A stretch of 64,000 nt of DNA from Arabidopsis thaliana (taxonomy: Eukaryota; Streptophyta; Magnoliopsida; Brassicales; Brassicaceae), in the NCBI RefSeq assembly GCF_000001735.4, contig NC_003074.8:6014101-6078100 (forward strand), written 5' to 3'. The position numbers were made by a program, and so were the translations under genes. Positions 25,540-37,900 of this stretch are shown here, in pieces. Below the pieces are notes generated by a model. The model saw only the letters and a program-made list of their open reading frames with translations, made no database searches and was not told the DNA's origin. Position 1 is the first letter of the stretch. Each line of letters opens with the position of its first letter.

Positions 25540-26224
25540 ATGGCGGTGAACGCGTGTCTATCTCCGCCGGAGATGATGGCTGTCCGGCCAGGGGAAGGCG
25601 TTCCGAATTCAAAATCTACGCAGGGAAAAACTAGGCTCTATCTCACCAAACCTTCATGGATAGTCAGAACTCAGGTCTGAAACCAAAAACCCCCAATTTC
25701 TATCTCTAGACTCTTGATATCATTAATAAGAATGAATTCAATGGTTAACAGTCTGGAGCTAAGACGTGTATGAAGTCGAAGGCGAAAGGACGATGCGTAA
25801 TCTGCCATGGAAGTGGAAGAGTCGATTGTTTCAATTGTTGTGGGAAAGGTAAAGATAAATAACTTCTCTCTCTGGTTCTCAACTTTAAATGTCTCTTATG
25901 ATTGATTTCTTCGTATTAACTACTTCAGAGAATTGAATTCTTGCTTTTTTGTGATATATGATTGAAGGGAGGACTAATTGTGTGGATGTGGAAATGCTTC
26001 CAAGAGGAGAATGGCCTAAATGGTATTCTTGAGGCTTTTATATCTGTTATTTGATTCAAGAACTAAAGGAGTTCAAAATTTTTTTTGGTTGTTTTGGTCA
26101 CAGGTGCAAGAGTTGTGGAGGGAGTGGATTAAGTGACTGTTCTCGCTGTCTTGGCACCGGAGAGTACAGATACATCATGGGTTTCCGCTTCTTAAACCAA
26201 AACGATGATGCCGATCCACAATAA
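25540..26224 (+). CDS. ENA: DnaJ-type cysteine-rich zinc-finger protein (ENA)
   Basis: Four exons (25540-25674, 25752-25848, 25968-26022, 26104-26224) give 135 residues. After an N-terminal region of about 50 residues come four cysteine pairs of the DnaJ central domain type: CVICHGSG, CFNCCGKG, CKSCGGSG and CSRCLGTG. Two zinc ions would be bound. There is no J domain, so it is a stand-alone cysteine-rich protein like plastid BSD2 and related factors. It may act as a chaperone or thiol partner. From memory the locus is At3g17668, named ENA for enhancing the acetyltransferase NSI; I cannot confirm that link from sequence. The N terminus is Ser/Thr/Lys rich with few acidic residues, which would suit plastid import. 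Confidence 0.85.
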
Positions 26225-26756
26225 TGATTTGGAGAAACTCTTAACGATCATGTCCTTGCCAGTTTTTGTATATGTCCAATGAGGAGGCTTAAGACTTGTT
26301 TAGTAATGTTGTATATGGTTGCTCCTGACTTGTTAATATTGTTTGTAATCTTCAAGGATGTTGTTGCAAGTAAAGAGAAATCACCAGTCTACAAGTTCTT
26401 TAGGAAGATAAATGAAACGTAGCCACCGTTAGTTTTATATTCTTAAGCTTACATTGCAAAATTGTTGTATCTTGGCTTTGTACTTACTAATGGTATATTT
26501 GGATTCTTTAGTATAATGGGAAGGTTCTGAGTCAAAATTTTAGTTATGAGCTGTCTAATTTGATTAAGAATTAGTCTAGTGATGTTTTATCTTCGGCTTT
26601 GAGTGTGAAACGAAGCAAAATGGGAGCTGATTAGAGTGTACAATTGTGATATCCGGTTTAGTCAAACCGGATTTAATACATTTTAATTTGATTATCTCGG
26701 TTTATTTAGTCAGGCGCGCATCTTTCTTCTTCTTGTGGTTCGATATTCTTATCGTT
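26225..26756. other. Spacer between ENA and the TPR gene
   Basis: AT-rich 3' UTR and promoter. An upstream in-frame ATG at 26646 would add 37 residues of hydrophobic, unconserved character to the next gene and was not used. Confidence 0.55.
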
Positions 26757-27912
26757 ATGTCTTCCGTCGCTTTGCCGGCGATGAGCTGCCGGAGCTCAGG
26801 TGAACAAGTGAAGGAGATTCGCGTTTGTACGAATCGCACCTGCCGAAGACAAGGCTCCTTCCAGATTCTCGAGACTTTAACAGCTCTCGCACCTCCCGAA
26901 CTCCGAGTCACTCACTGCGCTTGCCTCGGCCGATGCGGCTCCGGTCCAAACCTCGTGGCTCTCCCTCAAGGTCTCATCCTACGTCACTGCGCCACGCCTT
27001 CTCGAGCTGCTGAAATTTTGTTCAGCCTATGTGGTGACGGTCGTGAAGCTTCTTCATCCTCCGCCGTCACAGACGCTCTCACGGCTTTAGCGTTAACCAA
27101 CAATGCTCTCTCTCAAATCGATGCGGGAAATTTCTCTGAAGCCGAAGCACTTCTCACTCAGGTCTGTAGACTTACGAATTTGTCTCAATTTCTTCTCCAT
27201 TTTTATGGAGCTTGACCATGGATGTGTCTATGATTGCAGGCTTTAGAGCTGAAACCCTACGGTGGCTTGCATAGAATATTCAAACACAGGTACGTAATTG
27301 AGGTACTGTATTGATCTTTTGGATACTGTTTCTTCATAGATTGTACATGTAACTAGATTGTTGGGATTTGGTGATTGCAGATCAGTAGCAAAATTGGGAA
27401 TGCTTGATTACTCTGGGGCTCTTGAAGATATAAGCCAAGCTCTAGCTTTAGCTCCTAACTATTCTGAGGTATATACTTTGGATTTGATACTCTTCTGATT
27501 TTGCAGAGTTCTTCTTGGAAAGCTTATGTTAATCCTATTTTTATGACTTTATCTACCAGCCCTACATATGCCAAGGGGATGTCTACGTAGCAAAAGGTCA
27601 ATATGATCTTGCAGAGAAGTCATACTTGACATGTCTAGAGATAGATCCTTCTCTTCGCAGATCGAAACCATTCAAGGTTTGTTTTGTTTTCACGTTATAT
27701 TTAGCACTTAAGCATAGAGGTCCCTCCTTGTTAAGATTAGCTTCAATGTCTCTGGCAAAGATGAATGCTTTTTCTTATAATGTCATTATCTGATTCGAAA
27801 TTTTTGTTTGAGACAAATTTACAAAACTTGTTGGTGTTTTAAGTTTTAACTATCCTTGCAGGCCCGGATTGCGAAACTTCAACAGAAAGTTGTTGAACTA
27901 GATGTAACATAG
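26757..27912 (+). CDS. Protein with thioredoxin-like ferredoxin domain and TPR repeats
   Basis: Five exons (26757-27161, 27240-27289, 27381-27468, 27560-27676, 27862-27912) give 236 residues. Residues of about 15-90 look like the thioredoxin-fold [2Fe-2S] ferredoxin family: a CTNRTCRRQG motif (C-x4-C) and a CACLGRCGSGPN motif (C-x3-C), then a segment that leads into TPR. From about 110 on there are three TPR-like units, including ALTNNALSQIDAGNFSEAEALL, KLGMLDYSGALEDISQALAL and CQGDVYVAKGQYDLAEKSYL. The protein could hold an iron-sulphur cluster and bind a partner through the TPRs. A plastid location is plausible for this family, but not decided here. Locus by memory: At3g17670, usually described only as a TPR protein. 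Confidence 0.88.
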
Positions 27913-28143
27913 AAGTATTCTGACTCTGGGAGTTGATACAAAACAGCCGTTGCAATAAATGTCTCTTTCTTTGGGTGTTCCAGAGTGGAAAGGTATGTGT
28001 ATAGGTTATTAGTATAGCAAGAGGTATTGACATTGCGTTGTGTATATATTACTCAGATGATATTATCAATGTTAATGACATTATTTTGGTACTAAAGACT
28101 ACCCAAACAACAAGCTTCCTATCTTTGATAATCATTACGGTAC

Positions 28144-28750
28144 TCAAGGAGCTACATTAATGCTTAGCTTCTGGCCATTTACACAGTGATCATCCACTCC
28201 ACAGATGAACCATAGCTTTCCAACTTCTGATAGGATTATTGAGTCGTTACCTTTGGTGAAGAGAGTTGTGTAATTGTCTAATCCACAATCTGTGTATGCT
28301 GTAGAGTTAACTTGCATAACATTATGCTGGTCACTTTTGTAGTTGAATACTGTTGAAGAAGAGAGACAGACTTAGCAAGGTAAATGCTGTTATGCTGGAA
28401 ATAACTTATCATGTTTTCTTACTATTGATATGGAACAGAAGACTGCTGAAGAACAGAGGCAGAATTGACATAAATCATCGTCTTTTTTGGTGAGATAGTA
28501 TGTATGGGATTGCAACATTGGTTCTGCTGTATTTAGGCATCGTAGTACAGGAGTTAGAAAAATTACCTAAGACATCGCCGACATGAAACTCTCTTCCCTG
28601 TGTCCAGTTGGTATAGTTTGTAAAGAGTTCCCAGCCATTGCTGTCACCAACTATATGCTCTGTTCCTTCAGATTTTAGCATGAGAGAAGATAAAGAGAAA
28701 ATGGCATAGAGTATAATCAAGCTAGAGAATCGGCTTCCCTGATGAAGCAT
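28144..28750 (-). CDS. Stellacyanin-like phytocyanin (cupredoxin), secreted
   Basis: Two exons on the minus strand (28567-28750, 28144-28349) give 129 residues. A signal peptide (LIILYAIFSLSSLML) is followed by a plastocyanin-like domain: HIVGDSNGWEL at the start, NWTQGREFHVGDVLVFNY, then the copper-site histidine in QHNVMQV. The other ligands are in FICGVDDHCVNGQKL (Cys, His and axial Gln), so the axial residue points to stellacyanin rather than to plantacyanin (Met). Two further cysteines make the usual disulphide. There is no hydrophobic GPI tail, which differs from many uclacyanins and early nodulin-like proteins; it is predicted to be released to the apoplast. The exact redox partner is unknown. 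Locus by memory: At3g17675. Confidence 0.9.
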
Positions 28751-29037
28751 TGCTATCTCTTAACTTCTTGTTTTCTCAATTTCTTTTCAGAAATACAGTA
28801 TATTTATAAAGCAGTAAGCATTTGTGGGTAGGAAGGTCATGACATTGTTGTGTTAACCAGATAAGTGAGTCATGAAAACCATACATATGTGGATCAAGGA
28901 GCCACAGATTGTATGCGGGGTACAACAAACTGTGCATCAGGGCGATGCACTGAAAAGCATTAAACCTAATAAGGCGATAGAACATACACAGTTATGTATG
29001 CATTGTTCATAGTTTACTAATACAGCAAAGGATTAAG

Positions 29038-30167
29038 CTAATAAGGCAAGTCGAAAGTGCAGCATGATGGAGCAGCAGCCGATGGGTTAAGGCTGCACTT
29101 TGTAAACAGGTTAATGGTGTTCAGTTTCTTCAACCACTTGAATCCAGGCTTCTTCTCTTCGGTTTTGTTCTCCTTCTTCTTTTTGGTCTTATGCTTATCC
29201 AGGCCAAAGCATCCGTATGAGACCTTATCAGAGACGGGCTCTGAGTTCCTAGATGCCTGAAGCGAGTAGATGCGGTTCTGGAGAATGCAGACCTTGTGAA
29301 AGTGGTCATCTCTCATCTTAAGCACACACCTAGCAAGCCCAACAGCTTCGTTCTTCATGAACAATGCCTCAGTGGCTAGCTCTCTGTTCTCCTCCAAGAG
29401 AGAAGTGAGTTTGTAGCCAAGATTAGCGTTTTCCTCCACAGCCACTTCTTTCTCCATCTCCAGCAACATGACAAACTTCTTCAACAGCTCTATAGTCTTG
29501 GAGGCTTCATGAAACTGTTGGTCCTTGTGAAGTAACTCGTGTTTCAGAATCTCTTTGTCCAAGCTTGCTGTCACAAGTTGGGATACAAGCTCATCGACTT
29601 TCTCAGAAACCGCAGTAGGATCTTTCATCTGTTGAAAGGATAAGGTGCTCTCAACTTCAGAACTGACCTCACTAACGGAATCAATGTCCGAAATGCAGTC
29701 ATCATCATCTTGGAGAAGCTGGTTCGGAAGAGAAGTAGTGGGTTTAAGTCTGGTCTGATGAGAAGAACGACCCAAGAGAGTGACGTAGCCGTTGTACAGG
29801 TCCAGACAAAGTGAGAGAAGCAAAGGTCGTCCCTGGTAAAACCATTCAGCTCGTTGAGCAAAGGTATCATCATCTCCTTGGCTTTCTTGAAAACCAGACT
29901 CACGCAGGATTTGCATCCGAGCTTCAAGGTCTGTTTCCAACATTTTTTCAGACAAGAAGTGATGAGAGAGAAAGACAAACAGAGCAAGAGAGAGAGAGAA
30001 AAAGGGGGTCCACTGTTTCTGTAGCATGCTTTGTGATTTGAAAATTTGAAAATGTGAAAAAGCTCCAAAAAGAGAGAGAGAGAGTGAGAAGAAATTTGAA
30101 AATGGAAAATGAAAGTACCAGAGAGAGATGGCAACTGTGGAGCTTCCATGGATGCTTTGTTCTTCAT
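29038..30167 (-). CDS. KIP1-like (NET-related) coiled-coil protein
   Basis: Two exons (30119-30167 and 29038-29930) give 313 residues. The short first exon supplies [16 protein letters not shown] and joins to DLEARMQIL. Residues 15-75 resemble the second half of the NAB actin-binding domain, in particular [18 protein letters not shown] and LYNGYVTLL. The WWWDSH motif that begins a full NAB domain is absent. The centre is acidic ([10 protein letters not shown]), then a coiled coil of some 110 residues with Leu heptads ([13 protein letters not shown] onwards). The C-terminal end is basic ([10 protein letters not shown]) and closes with [11 protein letters not shown], a pattern that recurs in this family. 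Membership in the 'kinase-interacting KIP1-like' group is from memory (At3g17680). Actin binding is doubtful with a partial NAB domain. Confidence 0.85.
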
Positions 30168-31281
30168 CTTCTTCAACCTGAAAGATATACTTGTTTTAGT
30201 TAGTGATTCGTATATAAAATTATAAAGGGAAAATGGGAATAATGGCATAGATGATGAAGACATTGATGGCTTTTCCAAGAAGATAATAAATGTTAAGAAA
30301 GGGATATTTTAGATCATCGAGATTAATGAAGGATCGGAGTGGGGAGAAGAAAGATACAAACCCAGAAATAGTGAGAGAGAGAAGATAGCTGACACGTTTG
30401 TTCAGTTGTATCAGTGCAGAGCATATAACAGGCAAAATCCGCCAAAGTTACAAGCATTTGATTTTGTTCCACTCATATTTTAACACGTGGCTTTAGTACT
30501 TGGGTTTGGTAGTTGCGGCCCATTGTTTGTTGGGCTTAATAACTCAAAGCCTTTAGGTTTTTGAGATTCTGACATCAAATTTAGAAAGCAAAAAGAGGGA
30601 GAGAGCATATTGGTTGGTGGTAAATGACAATTTTATATATCCAGAAGAGTTCATAAAGTTATGTCATCGAATAATGTTTTCATAAATAAATAAAAATGTG
30701 CGTTTTAGAAAATAATATTTATTTCATCGTCTTTTTCCATAAACGCGGATCTCTTTATTCACACTCTTAATTATTTTATCATATGAGACAATTGCATATA
30801 AAAAAAAAAAACCTGAACTGTGTGTTTGGTGAGAATTCCAGTTTATTCTTTTTCACTAATGCTCAGAAATCATCATTCTTATTTGGAAATATGCACTAAA
30901 TAAAATACACAATGGACAAAGCTCTTGGATAAAGTTTTCAAAGTAACACAAGAGGCAGCTTCTTGAGGTTTTCTCTCTTCCAACTTTTTTGCTTTACTTA
31001 CTACTGAGGTTTTCTATTCCTTTGGAAGCTTCGTTGATGGGTTCAACACAAGATCTAAAATGTAACATTTCTTTTCTTAAATTTCCTGCAAAGTTCGATG
31101 TAGTTCATGTTTTTTTTTTTCCATTCTTTTCCTTATAAAGTGTCGTCCACATTTGCTTGACGGGATACAAAACGAAACCCAAGTCTCTGTCTTCGTCTCC
31201 TTCTTTCTTCTTCTCTCTGTCATCATTTTGCTTTTTTTTCTTCTCCTACATGCCCTAGATTTTGGGTTTCTGAAATAAAAA
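30168..31281. other. Divergent promoter region: KIP1-like gene and CNGC19
   Basis: The two genes are transcribed away from each other across 1.1 kb. The side next to the KIP1-like gene includes its 5' UTR; the CNGC19 side carries a CT-rich leader (about 31180-31250). No coding frame, transposon end or RNA gene is recognised. Confidence 0.6.
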
Positions 31282-34239
31282 ATGGCTCACACTAGGACTT
31301 TCACTTCCAGAAACCGTAGCGTTTCTCTCTCAAACCCATCTTTCTCCATTGACGGATTTGACAACTCAACTGTGACTTTAGGCTACACGGGTCCTCTTCG
31401 AACCCAGAGAATAAGACCTCCTTTAGTGCAAATGAGTGGTCCTATTCACTCTACTCGCAGAACAGAACCTCTCTTCTCTCCTTCTCCTCAAGAATCTCCT
31501 GATTCCTCTTCTACCGTTGATGTTCCACCTGAAGATGATTTCGTCTTCAAAAACGCAAATCTCTTGAGATCTGGACAATTAGGGATGTGCAATGATCCTT
31601 ACTGCACTACTTGCCCTTCTTACTACAACCGCCAAGCTGCTCAATTGCACACTTCCAGAGTTTCTGCCTCTAGGGTATGATATTTCTACTTACCTTGAGA
31701 CTCAAGTAAACATTATACATAGCAGCTGACACAAGAGTATTTTACTTTCTTTTGTCTTGTTTAGTTTCGCACTGTTCTGTATGGTGATGCTAGAGGTTGG
31801 GCTAAGCGATTTGCCTCCTCTGTTCGTAGATGCTTACCCGGAATAATGAATCCTCATTCCAAATTTGTTCAAGTCTGGACTAGAGTCTTAGCCTTTTCAA
31901 GCTTAGTGGCCATTTTTATAGACCCTCTCTTCTTTTTCCTCTTATTGATCCAACAAGTATGTCTCCTTCTCTTGCTCTATCAATCTCCTTCTTGACTGTA
32001 TACGTTTTCATGAGTTTGATACTGCAGGACAACAAATGCATAGCGATTGATTGGCGTGCGACTAAAGTATTGGTGTCTCTTAGAAGTATAACGGATCTTA
32101 TATTCTTCATTAACATTCTGCTTCAGGTGTGTCTCCATTGCTCCTATCTCATATCTAAGGAAATTCATTGGCTTTAACGCTTCTTTGGTCTTATGTGTTG
32201 CAGTTTAGGTTGGCCTATGTAGCTCCTGAGTCTAGAATAGTTGGTGCCGGCCAGTTAGTTGATCATCCAAGAAAAATTGCTCGCCATTACTTCCGAGGAA
32301 AGTTTCTCCTTGACATGTTCATAGTCTTTCCCATTCCACAGATAATGATATTAAGGATAATACCATTACACTTAGGCACACGCAGGGAAGAATCTGAGAA
32401 ACAGATTTTACGCGCTACGGTTCTTTTTCAATACATTCCAAAGTTATATAGACTCTTACCTCTTCTTGCTGGACAAACATCTACTGGCTTCATATTTGAG
32501 TCAGCTTGGGCTAATTTTGTTATTAATCTTCTCACCTTCATGCTTGCTGGTCACGCTGTTGGCTCTTGCTGGTATCTCTCTGCTCTGCAGGTATATAGTA
32601 GAAGATCAGTGTCTTTAAAGATTCTCTTCATATCTATCAAGTGATTTAAAGATTGTTTTTGTTGTATTGCTTTTTTCAGAGAGTTAAGAAATGCATGCTG
32701 AATGCTTGGAATATTTCTGCGGATGAACGTAGAAATCTTATCGATTGTGCTCGTGGAAGTTATGCATCGAAGTCACAACGAGATCTGTGGAGAGATAATG
32801 CTAGTGTCAATGCTTGTTTTCAAGAAAATGGTTATACCTATGGGATCTATTTGAAGGCAGTGAATCTTACCAATGAATCTAGTTTCTTCACAAGATTCAG
32901 TTATTCTCTGTATTGGGGATTCCAAGTAAGTTCATTTCAGGTTTGGTTGATGTTGCAGCTATTAGTCTTTGAATCACTCTTTAACTAATGTTGAAATGTT
33001 TTCAACTCTGAAAGCAAATAAGCACACTTGCTGGAAACTTATCCCCAAGTTACTCAGTGGGTGAGGTTTTCTTTACAATGGGTATCATTGGACTAGGGCT
33101 TTTGCTTTTTGCGCGGCTTATCGGTAACATGCACAACTTCCTTCAATCACTTGATCGAAGGTAAATCACATTTCATCAACAATGTTCTGAAAAGGGATGG
33201 TGAATTTCTTGGCTAATGCATGTTCTGTTTTAGGAGGATGGAAATGATGCTGAGAAAGCGTGATGTGGAGCAGTGGATGAGCCATAGACGTTTGCCAGAA
33301 GATATAAGAAAGTCTGTGCACTGTGGCATTTGATTTTCTCAGGCTGTGTAATGTGATATTCATAACTAATCAACTGTTCAACTTTTTCAGGAGGGTGAGA
33401 GAGGTTGAGCGGTACACTTGGGCTGCGACAAGAGGAGTTAACGAAGAATTGCTATTTGAGAACATGCCTGATGACCTTCAAAGAGATATAAGAAGACACC
33501 TCTTCAAATTTCTCAAGAAGGTAATAAGCAACAGCCTCATGACAGCATTAGTCAGTATTCATTTTGTGTACTCAGACTCCACAGTGTTGCAAAAAGCTAG
33601 TTCTGAATCCAAGTGTTAATGAGTTTGCAGGTGAGAATATTTTCGTTGATGGATGAATCAGTTTTAGATTCAATCAGAGAGAGGCTGAAACAGAGGACTT
33701 ACATAAGGAGTAGCACGGTGTTGCATCACAGAGGTCTAGTAGAGAAAATGGTATTCATAGTGAGAGGTGAGATGGAGAGCATTGGAGAAGACGGTTCTGT
33801 TCTTCCTTTATCAGAAGGAGACGTTTGTGGTGAAGAACTTCTCACTTGGTGCCTCTCTTCTATAAACCCCGGTACTAATAACATTTGAGTGTTCATAACT
33901 CTTAATGTTTTTTGGTTAGAAACTTGGAACTTTGGAGCTGAATACGTTTTGAAACTTGCAGATGGGACGAGGATAAAGATGCCACCAAAGGGATTGGTTA
34001 GCAACAGAAATGTTAGGTGTGTGACAAACGTGGAGGCGTTTTCGCTGAGTGTAGCAGATCTTGAAGATGTAACAAGCTTGTTTTCAAGATTCTTAAGAAG
34101 CCATCGAGTGCAAGGAGCTATAAGGTACGAGTCTCCTTATTGGAGGTTACGAGCAGCTATGCAGATCCAAGTGGCTTGGAGATACCGAAAGAGACAACTC
34201 CAGAGATTAAACACTGCTCACTCCAATTCCAACCGTTAA
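31282..34239 (+). CDS. CNGC19: CNGC19, cyclic nucleotide-gated cation channel
   Basis: Ten exons (31282-31674, 31765-31956, 32028-32126, 32204-32590, 32680-32925, 33015-33160, 33234-33311, 33391-33520, 33631-33871, 33962-34239) sum to 729 residues. A long cytosolic N terminus carries GMCNDPYCTTCPSYY, a Cys cluster of group IV-A CNGCs. Six membrane helices follow with a pore-helix region around FARLIGNMHNF upstream of the C-linker. The cyclic-nucleotide-binding domain has the EKMVFIVRGEMESIG core and the GDVCGEELL phosphate-binding cassette; an IQ motif (AAMQIQVAWRYRKRQ) for calmodulin follows at the C terminus. It is a Ca2+-permeable channel linked to plant immunity and herbivory (family knowledge). 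It lies head-to-tail with CNGC20. Unlike CNGC20, exon 4 is uninterrupted at the codon after PIPQ. Locus by memory: At3g17690. Confidence 0.95.
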
Positions 34240-34973
34240 ATTTGATGATGATGTTTGGTTTGGTAGATTAGTAATTTTATTTTGAAGTATAAAGCTTAGT
34301 GATTCACTATAAAAGATGAATCGATGATTCATTCGTTGTAATCAATTCACTCATTAGTGTTTCTTAAGTATCTTTTTGCTGTTTTTCCAATCATACGGTA
34401 TAATTTTACTTCAGGTCACTCGGCTTGAGTAACTTGGGCTCATAATTTCGGCCCATTCTAATTGATCTTAAATTAATAATTAATCAAGCCTGGATAATGA
34501 ATGATTTTTGCCTTTTCGGTACTTCTTTACTGTAAGAAGTTAATTAAGACAAAGAAACGGAAACAGCCATGTAGTTAATGACATTTTGCCTCCAATAATT
34601 AGGGCCAATTAATTAGTTACAGTTGGTAATCAAATAAAGGAATTTTCGAATTCGTGAATATTCAAAAGGAAATAAATGTTAAAAACACAGAGGAGAGAGA
34701 AGCCTCACGGACACGAAATAATAAACAATGTAATAAAAGTCAGTGTTTGACTTTTCCAGACATGAGTTTTATTTACAATAATACACTTCCTTGACCTGGG
34801 CTACGAAGAAGAAGACCCCTGACTTGGTCATCATCTCCTTTCTTATTTCTTCTTCTTCTTATCAAAATTACTAAAACTCTCTGCTTCAACTTCCTTCTCC
34901 GCCTCAAATTTTCCCTTTATGCCTAGATTCTAGCCTTCTAGGGTCTTCTTGAAACCGTGATTTTGGTCAAGAA
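34240..34973. other. CNGC19 3' UTR and CNGC20 promoter
   Basis: 734 bp between the tandem channel genes. Two W-box cores occur near the downstream end (34747-34752 and 34791-34796), and a CT-rich leader lies at about 34840-34900. No other gene is seen. Confidence 0.6.
34747..34796 (+). promoter_or_regulatory. Two W-box cores upstream of CNGC20
   Basis: TTGACT (34747-34752) and TTGACC (34791-34796) lie about 180-230 bp before the CNGC20 start codon. TTGAC[CT] is the WRKY-binding core common in defence promoters. Six-base matches alone are weak, but pairing and position suit a defence gene. Confidence 0.35.
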
Positions 34974-37900
34974 ATGGCTTCCCACAACGAAAACGATGAT
35001 ATTCCCATGCTTCCGATTTCAGACCCATCATCTCGTACTAGAGCCAGAGCTTTCACTTCCAGGAGTCGTAGCGTTTCTCTCTCAAACCCTACTTCCTCCA
35101 TTGAAGGATTTGACACTTCCACTGTGGTTTTAGGCTACACGGGTCCTCTTCGAACTCAGAGACGTCCTCCTTTAGTTCAAATGAGTGGTCCTCTTACCTC
35201 TACTCGCAAGCATGAACCTCTCTTTCTTCCTCATCCTTCTTCTGATTCCGTTGGTGTCTCTTCTCAGCCTGAGAGGTATCCTTCTTTTGCTGCTCTTGAA
35301 CATAAAAACTCCTCAGAGGATGAGTTCGTTTTGAAACACGCAAATCTCTTGAGGTCTGGACAATTGGGAATGTGTAATGATCCTTACTGTACTACTTGCC
35401 CTTCTTACTACAACCGTAAGGCTGCTCAAATCCCTACTTCTAGAGTTTCTGCCCTTTTTGATTCCACGGTAAAGTTTTGATTTTTGTTACTTTACATTCA
35501 CAAATATAGCTTCAGGATCAAGTAAATGTCGTTGAAACAGAGTCTTTTGTTTTCTTGCTAGTTCCATAACGCTCTGTATGATGATGCTAAAGGTTGGGCA
35601 AGGAGATTTGCTTCCTCTGTTAATAGATACTTACCTGGAATCATGAATCCTCATGCCAAAGAGGTTCAAACCTGGACTAAATTCTTCGCCCTTTCATGCT
35701 TGTTAGCTATTTTTATAGATCCCCTCTTCTTCTTCCTCATAAAAGTCCAAGAGGTATGTTTTTCCTTCAGAGATATCTTTTGCTTTTCCAAGTGTTTTTA
35801 TCTTGCCTTTACACCACCTTTTTGACCATCTTTATTTTCTCACTGTAGCAAAACAAATGTATTATGATTGATTGGCCGATGACTAAAGCATTTGTAGCTG
35901 TAAGAAGTGTAACAGATGTTATATTCACTATGAACATTCTACTTCAGGTGCTTTTCTTTTGCTTACATTTTTCCATCTCTTTATAAACAAAATATGTTGG
36001 CTTTAGTGCTCACGTTTGCCATATTGGTTGCAGTTCCGATTGGCCTATGTAGCTCGTGAGTCTACGGTAGTTGGAGCTGGCCAGTTAGTTAGTCATCCCA
36101 AAAAAATTGCCCTTCATTACCTCAAAGGAAAGTTTTTCCTTGACTTGTTCATAGTGATGCCACTTCCACAGGTATTGTTACGTTAGAGCTCCTACTGGTT
36201 TTAAGTAATGGTAATCAGAAGATGTTCATTTATGTTTTCTTTTGTTTACAGATATTGATACTATGGATAATACCAGCACATTTGGGTGCATCCGGGGCAA
36301 ACTATGCGAAAAACCTTCTACGAGCTGCAGTTCTTTTCCAATACATTCCAAAGTTATATAGACTTCTACCGTTTCTTGCTGGACAAACACCTACCGGATT
36401 CATATTTGAGTCAGCTTGGGCTAATTTTGTTATTAATCTTCTCACTTTCATGCTTGCTGGACATGTTGTTGGTTCTTGCTGGTATCTATTTGGTCTGCAG
36501 GTATGACAAACTCTCAAAATGTCTTTCATTTTTATCTTGTCCTGATCAGCAGAAGATGCATAAAGTGATTTATATTGTTTCCCGTTTTCTGTTGGTTCTT
36601 TCAGAGAGTTAATCAGTGCCTTCGAAATGCTTGCGGTAATTTTGGGCGTGAATGTCAAGATCTTATAGATTGTGGTAATGGAAATAGCAGTGTATTAGTA
36701 CGAGCTACCTGGAAAGATAATGCGAGTGCCAATGCTTGTTTCCAAGAAGATGGTTTTCCTTATGGAATCTATTTAAAAGCAGTCAATCTTACCAATCATT
36801 CTAATCTCTTCACAAGATACAGTTACTCTCTCTTCTGGGGCTTCCAGGTAACTGTTTTTTTTTTTCTCTCTTTCAGTTTTTTAGTAGGAAACTAAGAACA
36901 ACTACTCAACTACTTTGCATTGATTGGCATACTTGGAACTCTTCATTAAGATCATTAATTTTATAATTCTCATAGCAAATCAGCACTCTTGCTGGCAACC
37001 AAGTCCCAAGCTACTTTCTAGGGGAGGTCTTCTTTACTATGGGTATCATTGGACTAGGGCTTTTACTTTTTGCGCTTCTTATTGGTAATATGCAAAATTT
37101 CCTTCAAGCTCTTGGTAAAAGGTAAACAATTCCATCATTGTACTAAAATAGATATTTCAAGACATAATGGTTGGTTCTATAAACACTAACTACTCAGGTG
37201 ATTGTGTTTTGTCCATATTAGGAATTTGGAAATGACGCTGAGACGGCGTGATGTGGAGCAATGGATGAGCCATAGACGGTTGCCAGATGGTATAAGAAGG
37301 TATGTGGACTTTGCCTATAAAACTTTGTTTTATCCTTTGAATATTCTTTTTCTTAAAGAGTTACATTGGTCTCAGTTTCAGTAGTTTCACTATTAAACTA
37401 ACTGAATAATGGTTCGACATTATCAGGAGGGTGCGAGAGGCTGAGCGGTTTAACTGGGCTGCTACTAGAGGCGTTAACGAAGAATTGCTTTTTGAGAATA
37501 TGCCTGATGATCTTCAAAGAGATATAAGACGACACCTCTTCAAATTTCTCAAGAAGGTAAACATATGTGAAACTTCTGTATGCATAGATCCCAATTCCAT
37601 ATAGTGTTGCAAAGAGCTAGTTCTAGAAGCTGTAACTGCAAGTAATAGTTAGAGACCACAGATTAAACCATTGCTGAGAAATAGTATTGAAATTTGAATG
37701 GGTTTGCAGGTGAGAATATTTTCGTTGATGGATGAACCAATCTTAGATGCAATCCGTGAGAGGCTGAAACAGAGGACATACATAGGGAGTAGCACAGTGT
37801 TGCACCGTGGAGGACTAGTTGAGAAAATGGTATTCATAGTGAGAGGTGAGATGGAGAGCATTGGAGAAGATGGTTCTGTTCTTCCATTATATGAAGGCGA

